This document shows positions 28,113 to 36,814 of a stretch of 64,000 nt of DNA, piece by piece; position 1 is the stretch's first letter; the number at the start of each line of letters is the position of its first letter. The stretch spans positions 354,465-418,464 of the forward strand of contig WYCW01000003.1 in NCBI GenBank assembly GCA_011392765.1, written 5' to 3'. A program made the translations under genes and the position numbers. A model generated the notes under the pieces. That model did not search any database. It was not told where the DNA came from and was given only the letters and a program-made list of their open reading frames with translations. Source of the DNA: Candidatus Thiosymbion ectosymbiont of Catanema sp. Cochon2018 (GTDB lineage: Bacteria > Pseudomonadota > Gammaproteobacteria > Chromatiales > Chromatiaceae).

Positions 28113-28278
28113 GGGTATACCCCCGAGATCAGACTCGTTCATTGCTTCAATGACTTTAGTGCGCGAAGCGCATCATAGTCGAAACTATGGACTTTCAGTC
28201 CATAGTGGTTGATTCTACGAGCATCCGCTTTTCTCGGCAGCGGTGGGATAAAGCTGCCGTCGCGGAAAATATCTTGGA

Positions 28279-28518
28279 TTATAAGTGTTGAGTTCGTATC
28301 CGGTTCACGATTCCCGCCAATTGCTCATCTTCCGGAGAACCCCCGTTGATGAGCCATGCCATAAGATCCTCGTTGCGGCAGTCCAGGAGGCGCCCGAAAC
28401 CGGCCTGGTCAGCCGGAGAGAGGTCCTGGTATCGATTCTCCAGGAACCCCTCCAGGAGTAGATCTAACTCCCGCATGCCCCTGCGACAATGCCATTTCAG
28501 CTTGGCGTGATGAGTCAT
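28279..28518 (-). CDS. sdhE: Succinate dehydrogenase assembly factor SdhE
   Basis: 79-residue FAD assembly factor that promotes flavinylation of SdhA and FrdA. The diagnostic RGMRELDLLLEGFLENRYQ near residue 13 and DCRNEDLMAWLINGGSPEDE are present. Length matches the family. No sdh genes occur in the window. A hairpin (ACTATGGACTTTCAGTCCATAGT, 28181-28203) lies between it and the next gene. Confidence 0.92.
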   Translation of the reverse strand: MTHHAKLKWHCRRGMRELDLLLEGFLENRYQDLSPADQAGFGRLLDCRNEDLMAWLINGGSPEDEQLAGIVNRIRTQHL

Positions 28519-28688
28519 CGAGACGTTACTTCTTTAATCCGCAGATTATACAGATTTTCGCAGATTATTTCTGTTCTCACAAGAAATCAACGGTTTGCCG
28601 GCACAAGTCCAATTTGCAAATGGTATCAGGATTTCTACCATGCCGGGAAGATGTCGGGGTTCGTTCCTCACCCCAACCTCCCCCGGCA

Positions 28689-29264
28689 TCACACCGTAAG
28701 CATGCTCAACAGAATATCGGCAACACGTCGAATATCAGGAAGATAAAACTTGCGGTGATGCTGGTAGACAAGCTGTTGCTCGGGGAAAATCTCCAGAAAC
28801 ATCCAGTCATCCCCGGTTGAAATTACACCATACTGCGCGTGTTTCCCAAGTTTATGCAACGCCACAAGTTCGGCTGCACATTGACTCGATGCCTCTTCGA
28901 TAGTCTTCTTTTTCGCCTCGAACACCACAACTGGATAATCACCCAATGTATCATTCGTATCATCCTCTTCGACTTTCGAGACAATCAGATCGCAGCGTCC
29001 CTTCAAGTCCTCATCGACTTCGATGTATTCTCCATAGAGGATGCTGTATTTTCCGTGCAATTGTTTGATAACATTGACGACAATCGGTGTCAAAATGAGG
29101 GCTTTGACGGCCTCTTCATTGCTATAAAACAGTTTCACGAATGTTTGGATATTTTCATAGGCCGCATCAGAAATCCGCTCATGCTCCGGGAGCGACAAAT
29201 CTTTTTCTTTCAGTTTATAGCCGATGCGCTCTAAATCCGTTTTGGTTCTGAAATCACTAAACAT
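28689..29264 (-). CDS. PD-(D/E)XK nuclease-like hypothetical protein
   Basis: 191 residues. A conserved architecture is visible: MFSDFRTKTDLERIGYKLKE start, AVKALILTPIVVNVIKQLHG helix, GRCDLIVSK (Asp) then YPVVVFEAKKKTIEEASSQC (E-x-K and Gln), then YGVISTGDDWMFLEI. This matches the catalytic layout of the PD-(D/E)XK fold seen in stand-alone proteins sometimes annotated as restriction endonuclease-like. Target unknown. Preceded by GGAGGGG. It starts four bases after a related truncated gene. Confidence 0.65.
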   Translation of the reverse strand: MFSDFRTKTDLERIGYKLKEKDLSLPEHERISDAAYENIQTFVKLFYSNEEAVKALILTPIVVNVIKQLHGKYSILYGEYIEVDEDLKGRCDLIVSKVEEDDTNDTLGDYPVVVFEAKKKTIEEASSQCAAELVALHKLGKHAQYGVISTGDDWMFLEIFPEQQLVYQHHRKFYLPDIRRVADILLSMLTV

Positions 29265-29267
29265 CTT

Positions 29268-29624
29268 CTATCCCCTCCGGATATCCCAATACAATCGAGT
29301 CAAGGCAATGTCGCTACCTCCGACAGGGATTCCCGAAACCGGAAGACCATGATAATTATAAAAAATTTCACATCCTATTTTTTCAATCCACAGATGATGT
29401 TTCCAGATTTCTTTCAGAAATGGGACAATGAAAAATTCTTCATAAAACGCCTCATTTTCTTGAGAACTTTTAATGGATAAGGCGAATGTAGTGTCTTGCA
29501 AAAACCAGTCCGGCAAGTCTCTCGTCACCCGCTCCGGCAGAAACGCCTCATTGAGAATAATGACAGGTTCTTTCCACAACACGTCTTCCATACTTTTATA
29601 ATCAGCAAATGCCATATTTCTCAC
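29268..29624 (-). CDS. Related nuclease-like protein lacking the E-x-K half
   Basis: 118 residues. MAFADYKSMEDVLWKEPVII resembles the N-termini of the adjacent PD-(D/E)XK-like proteins, and EAFYEEFFIVPFLKEIWKHH matches their long helix. GLPVSGIPVGGSDIALTRLYW is where the catalytic Asp would lie, but the frame stops at DIRRG before any E-x-K strand. Probably a truncated paralogue, or a DNA-recognition half working with the next gene. The start could be residue 1 or 4. Confidence 0.45.
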   Translation of the reverse strand: MRNMAFADYKSMEDVLWKEPVIILNEAFLPERVTRDLPDWFLQDTTFALSIKSSQENEAFYEEFFIVPFLKEIWKHHLWIEKIGCEIFYNYHGLPVSGIPVGGSDIALTRLYWDIRRG

Positions 29625-29726
29625 CTCCTCGACACGTTGAACAGGCTTCTGTCAGATCGACTCACTTTCTGCAACGGAGCGAGGAACGAGCGTAGTGGAT
29701 GGAAGAAATCCGTCTCCATTCCCTGG

Positions 29727-30332
29727 TCAGGCGATTTGATTTATCATCGCACTCAAAATCCCCATGATTTTTTCAATATGTTCAATGTGATATTCCTTTT
29801 TATCTATCAAGGCCGTATGCTTATTAAGCTTTAAAAATTTCCAGGCGCTTCCCGTGGTGACCACTCCATAGATATTATCCAAATGATTATTTTCATTTTC
29901 ATTGAATATTTTCGATGCGACCATTTCAGCCAAACATTGCCCGATTCCACCGATAATATTTTCATTCTTTGCTTCAACTACTGTCACAATGGGGGTCGTG
30001 AGAAAAAGTTGTTCCGAAGAAAGACTAATAATGAAATCACAAAAACCATTTAGATGTTTTTCTTTGTCGACTTCAAAGTCTATTCCTGAAAACAAACTAA
30101 TTCGGTCTTTGAAATTATTTCTTAATTCCAATAAAACAAAAGCAATAATAAACTCTGATCTTGCTTTCTCTGTATTTATGGCCAAGGCTAATGGCACATT
30201 TTCTTCCAATTTAATTTTAAGGTCATCACTGACTTCAACAGATTCTATCTTCTCGAAAATATCTTTGTTTTCGATGGTTTTTAATCCAAATTCGTTTTTT
30301 GCTTTTTTTATTGTAAATTCGCTGTATGCCAT
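29727..30332 (-). CDS. PD-(D/E)XK nuclease-like hypothetical protein
   Basis: 201 residues from the ATG at 30332, which has AGGAT upstream; upstream open codons are repeat sequence. MAYSEFTIKKAKNEFGLKTI, then KARSEFIIAFVLLELRNNFK, GFCDFIISL (Asp), PIVTVVEAKNENIIGGIGQC (E-x-K, Gln) and YGVVTTGSAWKFLKL. Same family form as 28689-29264 but clearly diverged. AT-rich coding compared with neighbours. Confidence 0.65.
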   Translation of the reverse strand: MAYSEFTIKKAKNEFGLKTIENKDIFEKIESVEVSDDLKIKLEENVPLALAINTEKARSEFIIAFVLLELRNNFKDRISLFSGIDFEVDKEKHLNGFCDFIISLSSEQLFLTTPIVTVVEAKNENIIGGIGQCLAEMVASKIFNENENNHLDNIYGVVTTGSAWKFLKLNKHTALIDKKEYHIEHIEKIMGILSAMINQIA

Positions 30333-30344
30333 AATAATATCCTG

Positions 30345-31233
<889 letters not shown>

Positions 31234-31452
31234 CTACTGTTTCCACGAGAGTATTCGAGCATGCATCTCATCAATACTCGTTTCTCCCCAATACTGCGTA
31301 ATATCCTCAACGCTATCACCTTCGCTTTCCTGAAGCTTCTTGAAGACCCCCGAATCGACAAAACTATGATAGGTTTCGTCGCTGATGATTAAATGATCGA
31401 TTACTTCAACCTTAAGGAATTTACCTGCCTGAATAAAAGATTCAGAATTCAA
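31234..31452 (-). pseudogene. RadC-like (JAB) C-terminal fragment
   Basis: FIQAGKFLKVEVIDHLIISD and ETYHSFVDSGVFKKLQES match residues 108-145 of the RadC-like cassette gene at 36815-37399, but the catalytic HNHP half is gone. The 3' end differs. It is a remnant. Confidence 0.75.
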
Positions 31453-31631
31453 GCGAGTTCGAGTGCTTGTTCTAATTCCCTTCGACTGATGCTATCTTCT
31501 TTGCGCCTCTCTCCGATAAGCTCCCAAAAGGAAGCATCACTTCCCAATTCTAGTTGTTCCTCATCTATTCCAATAATTAATGCTACCGGGTTACCTTCAC
31601 GAGTAACAAGGTATAACGATCTTGTTGCCGG
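31446..31631 (-). pseudogene. Phd/YefM antitoxin remnant
   Basis: Reads RYLVTREGNPVALIIGIDEE and SFWELIGERRKEDSISRREL, the central and C-terminal part of a Phd-type antitoxin. The N-terminus is cut off exactly where an attC site begins, and its end runs into the RadC fragment. Confidence 0.6.
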
Positions 31632-31735
31632 GCATAACGCTTAGGCTCAGGCACCCAATGCCGCGTGGCACTGAGCTTGAAAGTTGCTGAGGAGCCGAAC
31701 CGCGGCATTGGGTCGCTTGCAGCCGAATGTTAGGC
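31632..31735 (-). other. attC site 1 (array family a)
   Basis: Minus strand GCCTAAC at 31735 to GTTATGC at 31632, 104 bases. The long stem is made of AATGCCGCGGTTCGGCTC and its partner near CCACGCGGCATT. It is almost identical to the sites at 32828 and 36489. Confidence 0.75.
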
Positions 31736-31970
31736 GAATGAGCTATGAAAAACGACCCACCAATTGAGCTTGGCCCCTTTTCCGAAGTATCCCCGCAAAT
31801 CAGCCCGCGTAGCCCAACAAGGTGTTGGGCACGGGCCATCCCTGGCCCTTTGCCCAACACTACCTCGCTATATCTTGTTGTTTTATATTGAAATAATGTG
31901 GGGATACCTCAGGGTCTGTCCCCCTTTTCCCCTTGTCCGTTAATTGTGTGAGTGTTGTCTTGGTGTTGGC
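31736..31970. other. Cassette space without gene
   Basis: Contains a CCAATTGAGCTTGGCCCCTT segment that precedes attC family-a sites elsewhere, and an R9-like unit (31798-31875) that is inverted relative to the unit at 37725-37790. Confidence 0.5.
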
Positions 31971-32038
31971 AGCCAACGACAACCATCAGCGGTGCGCGGC
32001 CCTATCATGCGTCCGCTGGATGGATGGGATTGTTAGCC
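31971..32038 (-). other. attC site 2
   Basis: 68 bases, minus strand GGCTAAC...GTTGGCT with arms CCAGCGGACGCATGA and GCGCACCGCTGATGG. It lies 55 bases after the HEPN gene stop, the normal cassette arrangement. Confidence 0.75.
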
Positions 32039-32092
32039 GATTTTCGATTGAACCAAACTCGTGGTCTGTACTAATTCTTTTTAAGCTAACAA

Positions 32093-32527
32093 TTAGCTCT
32101 CTAGTCTGACTGCCTCTGTTTCATTTTCGAAACCGATTAATTCTTCTAATAATTGGTCACAAATACTAACGCTTTGCCTGTAGCCTTCACAATCAATTAA
32201 AAAATTGCATCGATATTCTTCAGCGCAAACCGTAATTACTTGCAGCGCCATAAGATATTTTGTTTTGTCAGTTTTAAATGACGTGCTCACAATAACTTCG
32301 TCTAATAGTTTTTGTAATTTATGACTTCTACTATACGATCCAAAACGGCTTTTCGTTTCTAATAGATGTTTAAAAAATAATTCAAGCATTTGTTGATAAT
32401 GGAAGCATTCAATTGAGCAGTCTTTTATTTCTGTAGCTGCCAAAACATCAATAGCAACAGCATGTTCCCATGCTTTGCCTGCTAAGTTTTCAACATTTTT
32501 AAATTGGTTTAATTTTTCTTGGTACAT
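32093..32527 (-). CDS. HEPN-domain protein
   Basis: 144 residues from ATG 32527. ECFHYQQMLELFFKHLLETK followed by GSYSRSHKLQKLLDEV is the HEPN pattern (second helix with the R/S-x-H loop). LITVCAEEYRC-like helices follow. HEPN proteins are RNases or nucleotidyltransferase-associated partners in TA and defence loci, but no partner is in this cassette. A full four-helix domain seems present. Cassette gene. Confidence 0.7.
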   Translation of the reverse strand: MYQEKLNQFKNVENLAGKAWEHAVAIDVLAATEIKDCSIECFHYQQMLELFFKHLLETKSRFGSYSRSHKLQKLLDEVIVSTSFKTDKTKYLMALQVITVCAEEYRCNFLIDCEGYRQSVSICDQLLEELIGFENETEAVRLES

Positions 32528-32548
32528 GTGCAATGTTCAGAATTGTAT

Positions 32549-32711
32549 GGCTAACGGCATGACTAGTGCAGCGTAGTAAAAATCCTAATACCATCTGTAA
32601 GTTGGACTTGTACTGGCAAACCGTTGACTGCCTGATTGCAGGAAATGGTTTCCTGATTCTTACTATGCTGCACTCGGAGCAAATGCCGTCAGCTTCAGCG
32701 ACTTGTTAAAC
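32549..32711 (-). other. attC site 3 with a 95-bp insertion in its loop
   Basis: Minus strand GTTTAAC...GTTAGCC. The stem GACGGCATTTGCTCCGAGTG / TAGTCATGCCGT is split by an insert (about 32573-32665) whose ends, RTAGTAARAATC, are inverted copies. Part of the insert (CAACGGTTTGCC...ACAAGTCCAA) recurs at 28583-28640. Confidence 0.6.
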
Positions 32712-32827
32712 GGGCAGAAACCTTCCGCCGCTTGACGCATCAAATGATCCTTCATGCGACAACCCCCGACAAATAATCAACGTTATGGTTTTTCTGTCGA
32801 GGGGTGAAGCGTATGCTGATGCGTCCG
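32712..32827 (-). other. Very short cassette without a clear gene
   Basis: Only about 115 bases lie between two attC sites. A 30-codon frame (MKDHLMRQAAEGF...) runs into the attC. Probably an ORF-less cassette. Confidence 0.5.
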
Positions 32828-32931
32828 CTTTAACGGCTTGGCTCAGGCACCCAATGCCGCGTGGCACCGAGCTTGAAAATTACTGAGTAGCCGGACCGCG
32901 GCATTGGGTCGCCTGCAGCCGAATGTTAGGT
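32828..32931 (-). other. attC site 4 (array family a)
   Basis: 104 bases, minus strand ACCTAAC...GTTAAAG; near-identical stem to the sites at 31632 and 36489. Confidence 0.75.
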
Positions 32932-32978
32932 GAATGAGGTATAAAACGACCTATCAATTGAGCTTGGCCCCTTTTCTC

Positions 32979-33014
32979 GATGGCAGGAGCGTCGGCTACA
33001 AGCACTGGTTAGGC
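32979..33014 (-). other. Truncated attC behind RelE cassette
   Basis: Minus strand GCCTAACCAGTGCTTGTAGC followed by CGACGCTCCTGCC. Only the first half-stem is present before it joins GGGGCCAAGC sequence. Confidence 0.5.
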
Positions 33015-33020
33015 TGTTCT

Positions 33021-33272
33021 TTACTTGTATATGTCTTTTCTGTGCCCAATCCGTAAAATCACTATATCGTTATCTTCAATATCAAATATAAGTCTGTAAT
33101 TGCCTATTCTGAATCTATATGTGCCTATTTTTGAATCTATCAATTTTCTTGCATATGTCAGAGGATCTCGGGCATATTCTCTGAGTTTTTCAGCAATCCT
33201 GACCTTTTTACCTTTATCAATGCCTTCTAAATCCTTTAAGGCTCTCCGAGTGAAGATTATTTTATACACCAA
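33021..33272 (-). CDS. RelE-family toxin (cassette)
   Basis: 83 residues: MVYKIIFTRRALKDLEGIDKG, KLREYARDPLTYARKLIDSK, then YRFRIGNYRLIFDIEDNDIV and LRIGHRKDIYK, with the conserved basic and aromatic residues of RelE/ParE-fold mRNA interferases. Overlaps the antitoxin by 16 bases. Stop lies seven bases from an attC half-site. Confidence 0.9.
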   Translation of the reverse strand: MVYKIIFTRRALKDLEGIDKGKKVRIAEKLREYARDPLTYARKLIDSKIGTYRFRIGNYRLIFDIEDNDIVILRIGHRKDIYK

Positions 33273-33457
33273 ATTTCCTCAAAACTCTTTACCCTACCTT
33301 CTGTATAATCATTTCTAGCCTCTTCAATCGATTGTAAGTAATTTTCACTTGAAATAGCCGTCATATCCTCAATTAGGTCTTGCATACTATCCGTAACTGT
33401 ATCCGATATTAAATTCCGTAATTCTTCAACGGTTAAATCTTTTACCTTGGTTATCAT
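33257..33457 (-). CDS. Antitoxin of RelE cassette
   Basis: 66 residues, MITKVKDLTVEELRNLISDT, then DLIEDMTAISSENYLQSIEEA and EGRVKSFEEIWCIK. This short helical acidic protein is commonly found directly before RelE toxins. First gene of the cassette; the intron exon junction lies 50 bases upstream. Confidence 0.8.
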   Translation of the reverse strand: MITKVKDLTVEELRNLISDTVTDSMQDLIEDMTAISSENYLQSIEEARNDYTEGRVKSFEEIWCIK

Positions 33458-33510
33458 CAGGGAATACCTCTCTATTCAGTTTCAAAAGCCAAAGTGAATA
33501 GTATACAGCC

Positions 33511-34362
33511 ATCGCGGTAGGACAGCCAGTTACCCAGCCGCCCCCGCACAGATCCTGGCGTGCGGAACTACCGCACCGGGCTCCTCAGAGTTACTCGCTT
33601 CGCACATAGCAGCATGGTGCTACCCTATTCGCTATTCCCAACCGGGAGGTTTGCTTCATGGGCCGGCTCTGCTTGTCCAGGTGAAGTTTCCTTTGTTGGC
33701 GGCGTAACTTCGCCGGCCCCTTCCCCTTGGACGCGGCTCTCCCGCGCTCGAAGTACTCTGAGCCGGTCCGACTCCCCTCCAGCTTTCGGCGTCCCTCCCT
33801 TCTCGGTCGGATCCGCTTCCCCGGCAGGCGGGCTCCAGGCTTCGGTCTAGTTCCGTGTCCGGGTTTCCCCTTGCGTGTCTCAATAACCGCATGCCTTACC
33901 TTTGCCTCCGGGAGCCGGTGGGGTCTCCCAAGTTCTCGACGCTTCTCTTCTTGCATGCCAGGCGCTCGGACCCCGGCAGACCCTCGGGAATCTCACCATG
34001 TCGATGCATTAGGTCGATGTTTGTTTTCTCTGTTCTCTGCCTGGTTTCCCGGCAGTGCCACCACATCTCGACCATCGTCTCGACTATCGATTCCTCTGTA
34101 TTGGCTTCCAGTCCGTTAACACTGTCGCCGTCTGCTTGGTTGCCTTTCACGAGGCTGAAATCGCTTCCGGGTGGTGCACTCACCCCTCTGGCCTACAAGA
34201 TTCTCTGTGTACGCTTCACCCCTGTTGTTCACGCTCGCTCCAGTGTCCCTACCAAGGCGTCGCTTTCCGCTAGAGGCGCAACACGCGATACGGGTGGGTG
34301 GTTAATCCTTTCCCGACCGGGACTTTCACCCGGCAAGAAGCGCCAAGCTTCGCTTGGCGCAC
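33511..34362 (-). mobile_element. ORF-less group II intron inside an attC site
   Basis: Minus strand 5' end GTGCGCCAAGCGAAGCTTGG then GGGTGAAAGTCCCGGTCGGG (typical group II start). Domain V at 33551-33583 (GAGCCCGGTGCGG...CCGCACGCCAGGATC) and domain VI with a CTACCGCGAT 3' end follow. The flanks join as GTTA + GGC, restoring an attC GTTAGGC box. About 850 bases with no reverse transcriptase frame, so mobility would need a protein in trans. Class C is likely, from its attC target. Confidence 0.8.
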
Positions 34363-34430
34363 TAACGATAAGCCTCAGCCGCGCGAAGGGAGCGATAGCG
34401 ACCGTAGCGTCGGCTGCAGGCAATTGTTAC
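34363..34430 (-). other. attC site 5, split by intron and capped by R1
   Basis: Minus strand GTAACAATTGCCTGCAGCCG ... GCGCGGCTGAGGCTTATCGTTA, then the intron. The R'' side starts right at the R1 element, which has replaced the first bases. Confidence 0.7.
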
Positions 34431-34529
34431 GGGCACCTTGAAAAATAGGTATTTTCATCAATCAATCGACTCTAAGCCATTGATTTTTGATGCGTTCTGT
34501 AGACGAAAACCGTATTTTTCAAAGTGCCC
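34431..34529 (+). mobile_element. R1 MITE (99 bp), copy 2
   Basis: Same ends and length as the other copies, flanks TTAC/TTAT. It overlaps the 3' end of the following minus-strand gene and provides its stop codon. Confidence 0.87.
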
Positions 34530-35253
34530 TTATATTGATTTCTTTAGAATTCCATCTTAACTTTTTAGCGAATATCTTTAAGTGAATTCTTCTGCGCACC
34601 GAGTGTACAAAGGCTTTAGTGAAAGGAGATACCATATAGGCTTCATACTGAAATAGCACCTTCTCTCTTCTTAGTACATTTTCAATAGATCCATATAAAT
34701 CCGTTAAATTATGTATATATTTATCGGAGCGTGAAGTGCCTTTGTATTGATGTGTATTTATCCATATCCACGAAAACAAAGCTAACCACTCGACATATCT
34801 TCTGTGCACAGGGACAGAATCTATATCATTCCTAAACTCCTCTACAGACGAGTAATTACGTATATTGGAATTTACATAGTAAAAAAGTAAACACCAATCT
34901 TGCACTACTTGGTAAGCATTCATGATAAGTACATACTGGATGGGAATTGCACCCATATACGACATTGTCCCTACTATATTTAGTGTGTTAGAAAGTTTAT
35001 TCATTTTCTTCCCGTTGTCGTTGTTTGATGGCAGCTTTATTCCCTTTTGCATTATTTCGTTACGAATGCTTGTTACATCTTCATTTAGATATAAGTTGAA
35101 ATAGAAATCTTTTAAATTACTGAGTTGCATTCTTGCTATAGCACGATTTTCTCTGCGTCTATCCAAAATTTCTTTACCGATAAACACCAATATCGCAGTA
35201 AGTGCAGCAACGAATACTCTGCTGGAAAAAATGTCTTCTAATGTTATTGCCAT
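34519..35253 (-). CDS. Cassette membrane protein, C-terminus supplied by R1
   Basis: 244 residues, family unknown. An N-terminal hydrophobic segment VFVAALTAILVFIGKEI (residues 13-29) is followed by a basic stretch DRRRENRAIARMQ, suggesting a single inner-membrane anchor with a cytoplasmic domain. A second, weaker hydrophobic stretch is MSYMGAIPIQYVLIMNAY. The final codons RAL-stop are read from the R1 terminal repeat, so the native C-terminus has been replaced. AT-rich, unlike the core genes. Confidence 0.6.
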   Translation of the reverse strand: MAITLEDIFSSRVFVAALTAILVFIGKEILDRRRENRAIARMQLSNLKDFYFNLYLNEDVTSIRNEIMQKGIKLPSNNDNGKKMNKLSNTLNIVGTMSYMGAIPIQYVLIMNAYQVVQDWCLLFYYVNSNIRNYSSVEEFRNDIDSVPVHRRYVEWLALFSWIWINTHQYKGTSRSDKYIHNLTDLYGSIENVLRREKVLFQYEAYMVSPFTKAFVHSVRRRIHLKIFAKKLRWNSKEINIRAL

Positions 35254-35265
35254 AGTCCTTTATCA

Positions 35266-35373
35266 ATATAACGACAAGCGTAACCGGACCAGTACCGCGC
35301 ATTGCTCCGAGCTTGAATTAAGCAACGAACCTCAATGCGCGGTACCGGGTCCGAGTTTACGCAATTGTTAGGC
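35266..35373 (-). other. attC site 6
   Basis: 108 bases, minus GCCTAAC...GTTATAT. Stem GGACCCGGTACCGCGCATTG pairs with AATGCGCGGTACTGGTCC. Follows the JAB cassette gene by 47 bases. Confidence 0.75.
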
Positions 35374-35419
35374 GATTTTCTCACTTGTCGGAGGACGTAA
35401 TTGAGCCTGGCCTCTTTTC

Positions 35420-35857
35420 CTATAAAAGTCTACGATTAGCCAAACTTACATAGTCGTTGTCACCAATGATGATGACATCTTGCAACTTGATCTTCATAGC
35501 CTCCGCAACCCGTTTTACTTCTTTGGCAGCCTTCACGTCTTCTGATGATGGTTCTGGCGAGCCAAGAGGGTGGTTATGAAGTAAAATTATTCTTTGAGCC
35601 CTAATAAGTGCTGCGCTACGAACTATTTCTTGGGGTTCTGCAATTACGTGCTTTTCAGTTCCAATAGAAACGACCTCAAAGGATATAATTTCATATTTTT
35701 CCGTAAGATGGAGGCAGACAAGCTTTTCTTTTGCTTCATTCTCCATATCCTTAAACAAACAATATGCGTGCTCTGCCGATTCGACTGGAACACTGAGCAG
35801 ATCATCAGCCACCCTCTTCCTTTTATATGAGGCTTTTAATTCTTTAATGTAGCCCAT
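35420..35857 (-). CDS. JAB/MPN (RadC-like) cassette protein
   Basis: 145 residues. The JAMM zinc motif H94-x-H96...S104-x2-D107 is in LLHNHPLGSPEPSSEDVKAA, preceded by ERLVC-like strands (EKLVCLHLTEKYEIISFEVV) and followed by IKLQDVIIIGDNDYVSLANR. It corresponds to the RadC C-terminal domain alone, with a short basic N-terminus. The role of RadC-like proteins is unsettled; peptidase/deubiquitinase-type chemistry is only implied by fold. Cassette gene. Confidence 0.82.
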   Translation of the reverse strand: MGYIKELKASYKRKRVADDLLSVPVESAEHAYCLFKDMENEAKEKLVCLHLTEKYEIISFEVVSIGTEKHVIAEPQEIVRSAALIRAQRIILLHNHPLGSPEPSSEDVKAAKEVKRVAEAMKIKLQDVIIIGDNDYVSLANRRLL

Positions 35858-35898
35858 CTGTCACTTTCAGAATTCCGAGTCTCTATGCAGAAGTCCCG

Positions 35899-35972
35899 CC
35901 CTAACGCTAAACTAACCCGCGGCCCAAAGTGCGTCAGCACTTTGGGCCGTCGGGTTTAGTGCCGTGTTAGGC
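35899..35972 (-). other. attC site 7
   Basis: 74 bases, minus GCCTAAC...GTTAGGG, with nearly perfect arms GGCCCAAAGTGC-TGA-CGCACTTTGGGCC. The clearest attC of the array. Confidence 0.85.
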
Positions 35973-36044
35973 GCTTTCATTTAGCGCTGTTTGTAAGGGC
36001 TTGTTCCTCACCCTTACACGGGCAATTTGTGCATCTGGATATCG

Positions 36045-36473
36045 CTAGGATTTGACAGGGTAGAGTACAAATGGGCCAGTGGTACCGTCGGGCTGGTCTC
36101 CAAGGTCGTTGCTGATGGCAACAACAGTTCCCACTATGTGGTCACTGTCCGCCAGGAAGTATCCTCTAAGGTTGTATACAGTAGCGAATGCATCGACGGT
36201 AACGACTAATTCGACCCCTTCGGGGATGCCATCGGTCGCTGGAGTGATCGAACCGTTGATTTTAAATTCTACCTGCCCAAGTTTAGCGCTACCGGTCACT
36301 TTCGCGGATGGATCCGTTTGAAACGCCATTTCAGAGGGAGGAGTCCATGGAGCTGCAATAAGCGGTGGTCTCTTTACGTCAGGAGGAGTCTTTGACCTAT
36401 CGACAACACCAGCGAATGAGCAGAAGCTTTGATAATTCCACTTACCCTGTAATTCTTTCATTTCATACCTCAC
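36045..36473 (-). CDS. Hypothetical cassette protein
   Basis: 142 residues, no family recognised. MKELQGKWNYQSFCSFAGVV suggests a lipocalin-like or beta-rich small-molecule domain start (GKW motif); KVTGSAKLGQVEFKINGSIT and LRGYFLADSDHIVGTVVAIS look like beta strands. No signal peptide. Start may be residue 1 (36473) or 5 (36461). Ends 73 bases before an attC. Confidence 0.6.
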   Translation of the reverse strand: MRYEMKELQGKWNYQSFCSFAGVVDRSKTPPDVKRPPLIAAPWTPPSEMAFQTDPSAKVTGSAKLGQVEFKINGSITPATDGIPEGVELVVTVDAFATVYNLRGYFLADSDHIVGTVVAISNDLGDQPDGTTGPFVLYPVKS

Positions 36474-36488
36474 GTGATTAATGGTAAA

Positions 36489-36592
36489 GCCTAACGGCTT
36501 GGCTCAGGCACCCAATGCCGCGTGGCACTGAGCTTGAAAGGTGCTGAGGAGCCGGACCGCGGCATTGGATCGCTTACAGCTGAATGTTAGGC
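36489..36592 (-). other. attC site 8 (array family a)
   Basis: 104 bases, minus GCCTAAC...GTTAGGC, closely matching the sites at 31632 and 32828, followed by the shared CAATTGAGTCTGGCCCCTTT segment. Confidence 0.8.
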
Positions 36593-36814
36593 GAATGATC
36601 TGTGAAAAACGACCCATCAATTGAGTCTGGCCCCTTTTCTTGATTCTGGCGTAATTGATTAGCGGCATCTAATCCTTATTTTTCAATGAGTTATGCGATC
36701 CGATGGTATTGAAAAAGCGGCTCAATCGCTATTTTGGGCGGCCTCCATAAACGTAACCGTTTGTTTTTACTATGTTTACAGAACTGGAGGGCCGCTAATC
36801 AATTACATTCTGGC

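Noticed and set aside
28181-28203. Hairpin between sdhE and the cyclase gene as a regulatory element
   Set aside because: Short perfect palindrome without T-run or known riboswitch features; could be a simple terminator remnant, not enough to annotate.
33560-34448. Several plus- and minus-strand frames of 70-200 codons
   Set aside because: They lie wholly inside the group II intron, which is structured RNA; none matches a reverse transcriptase.
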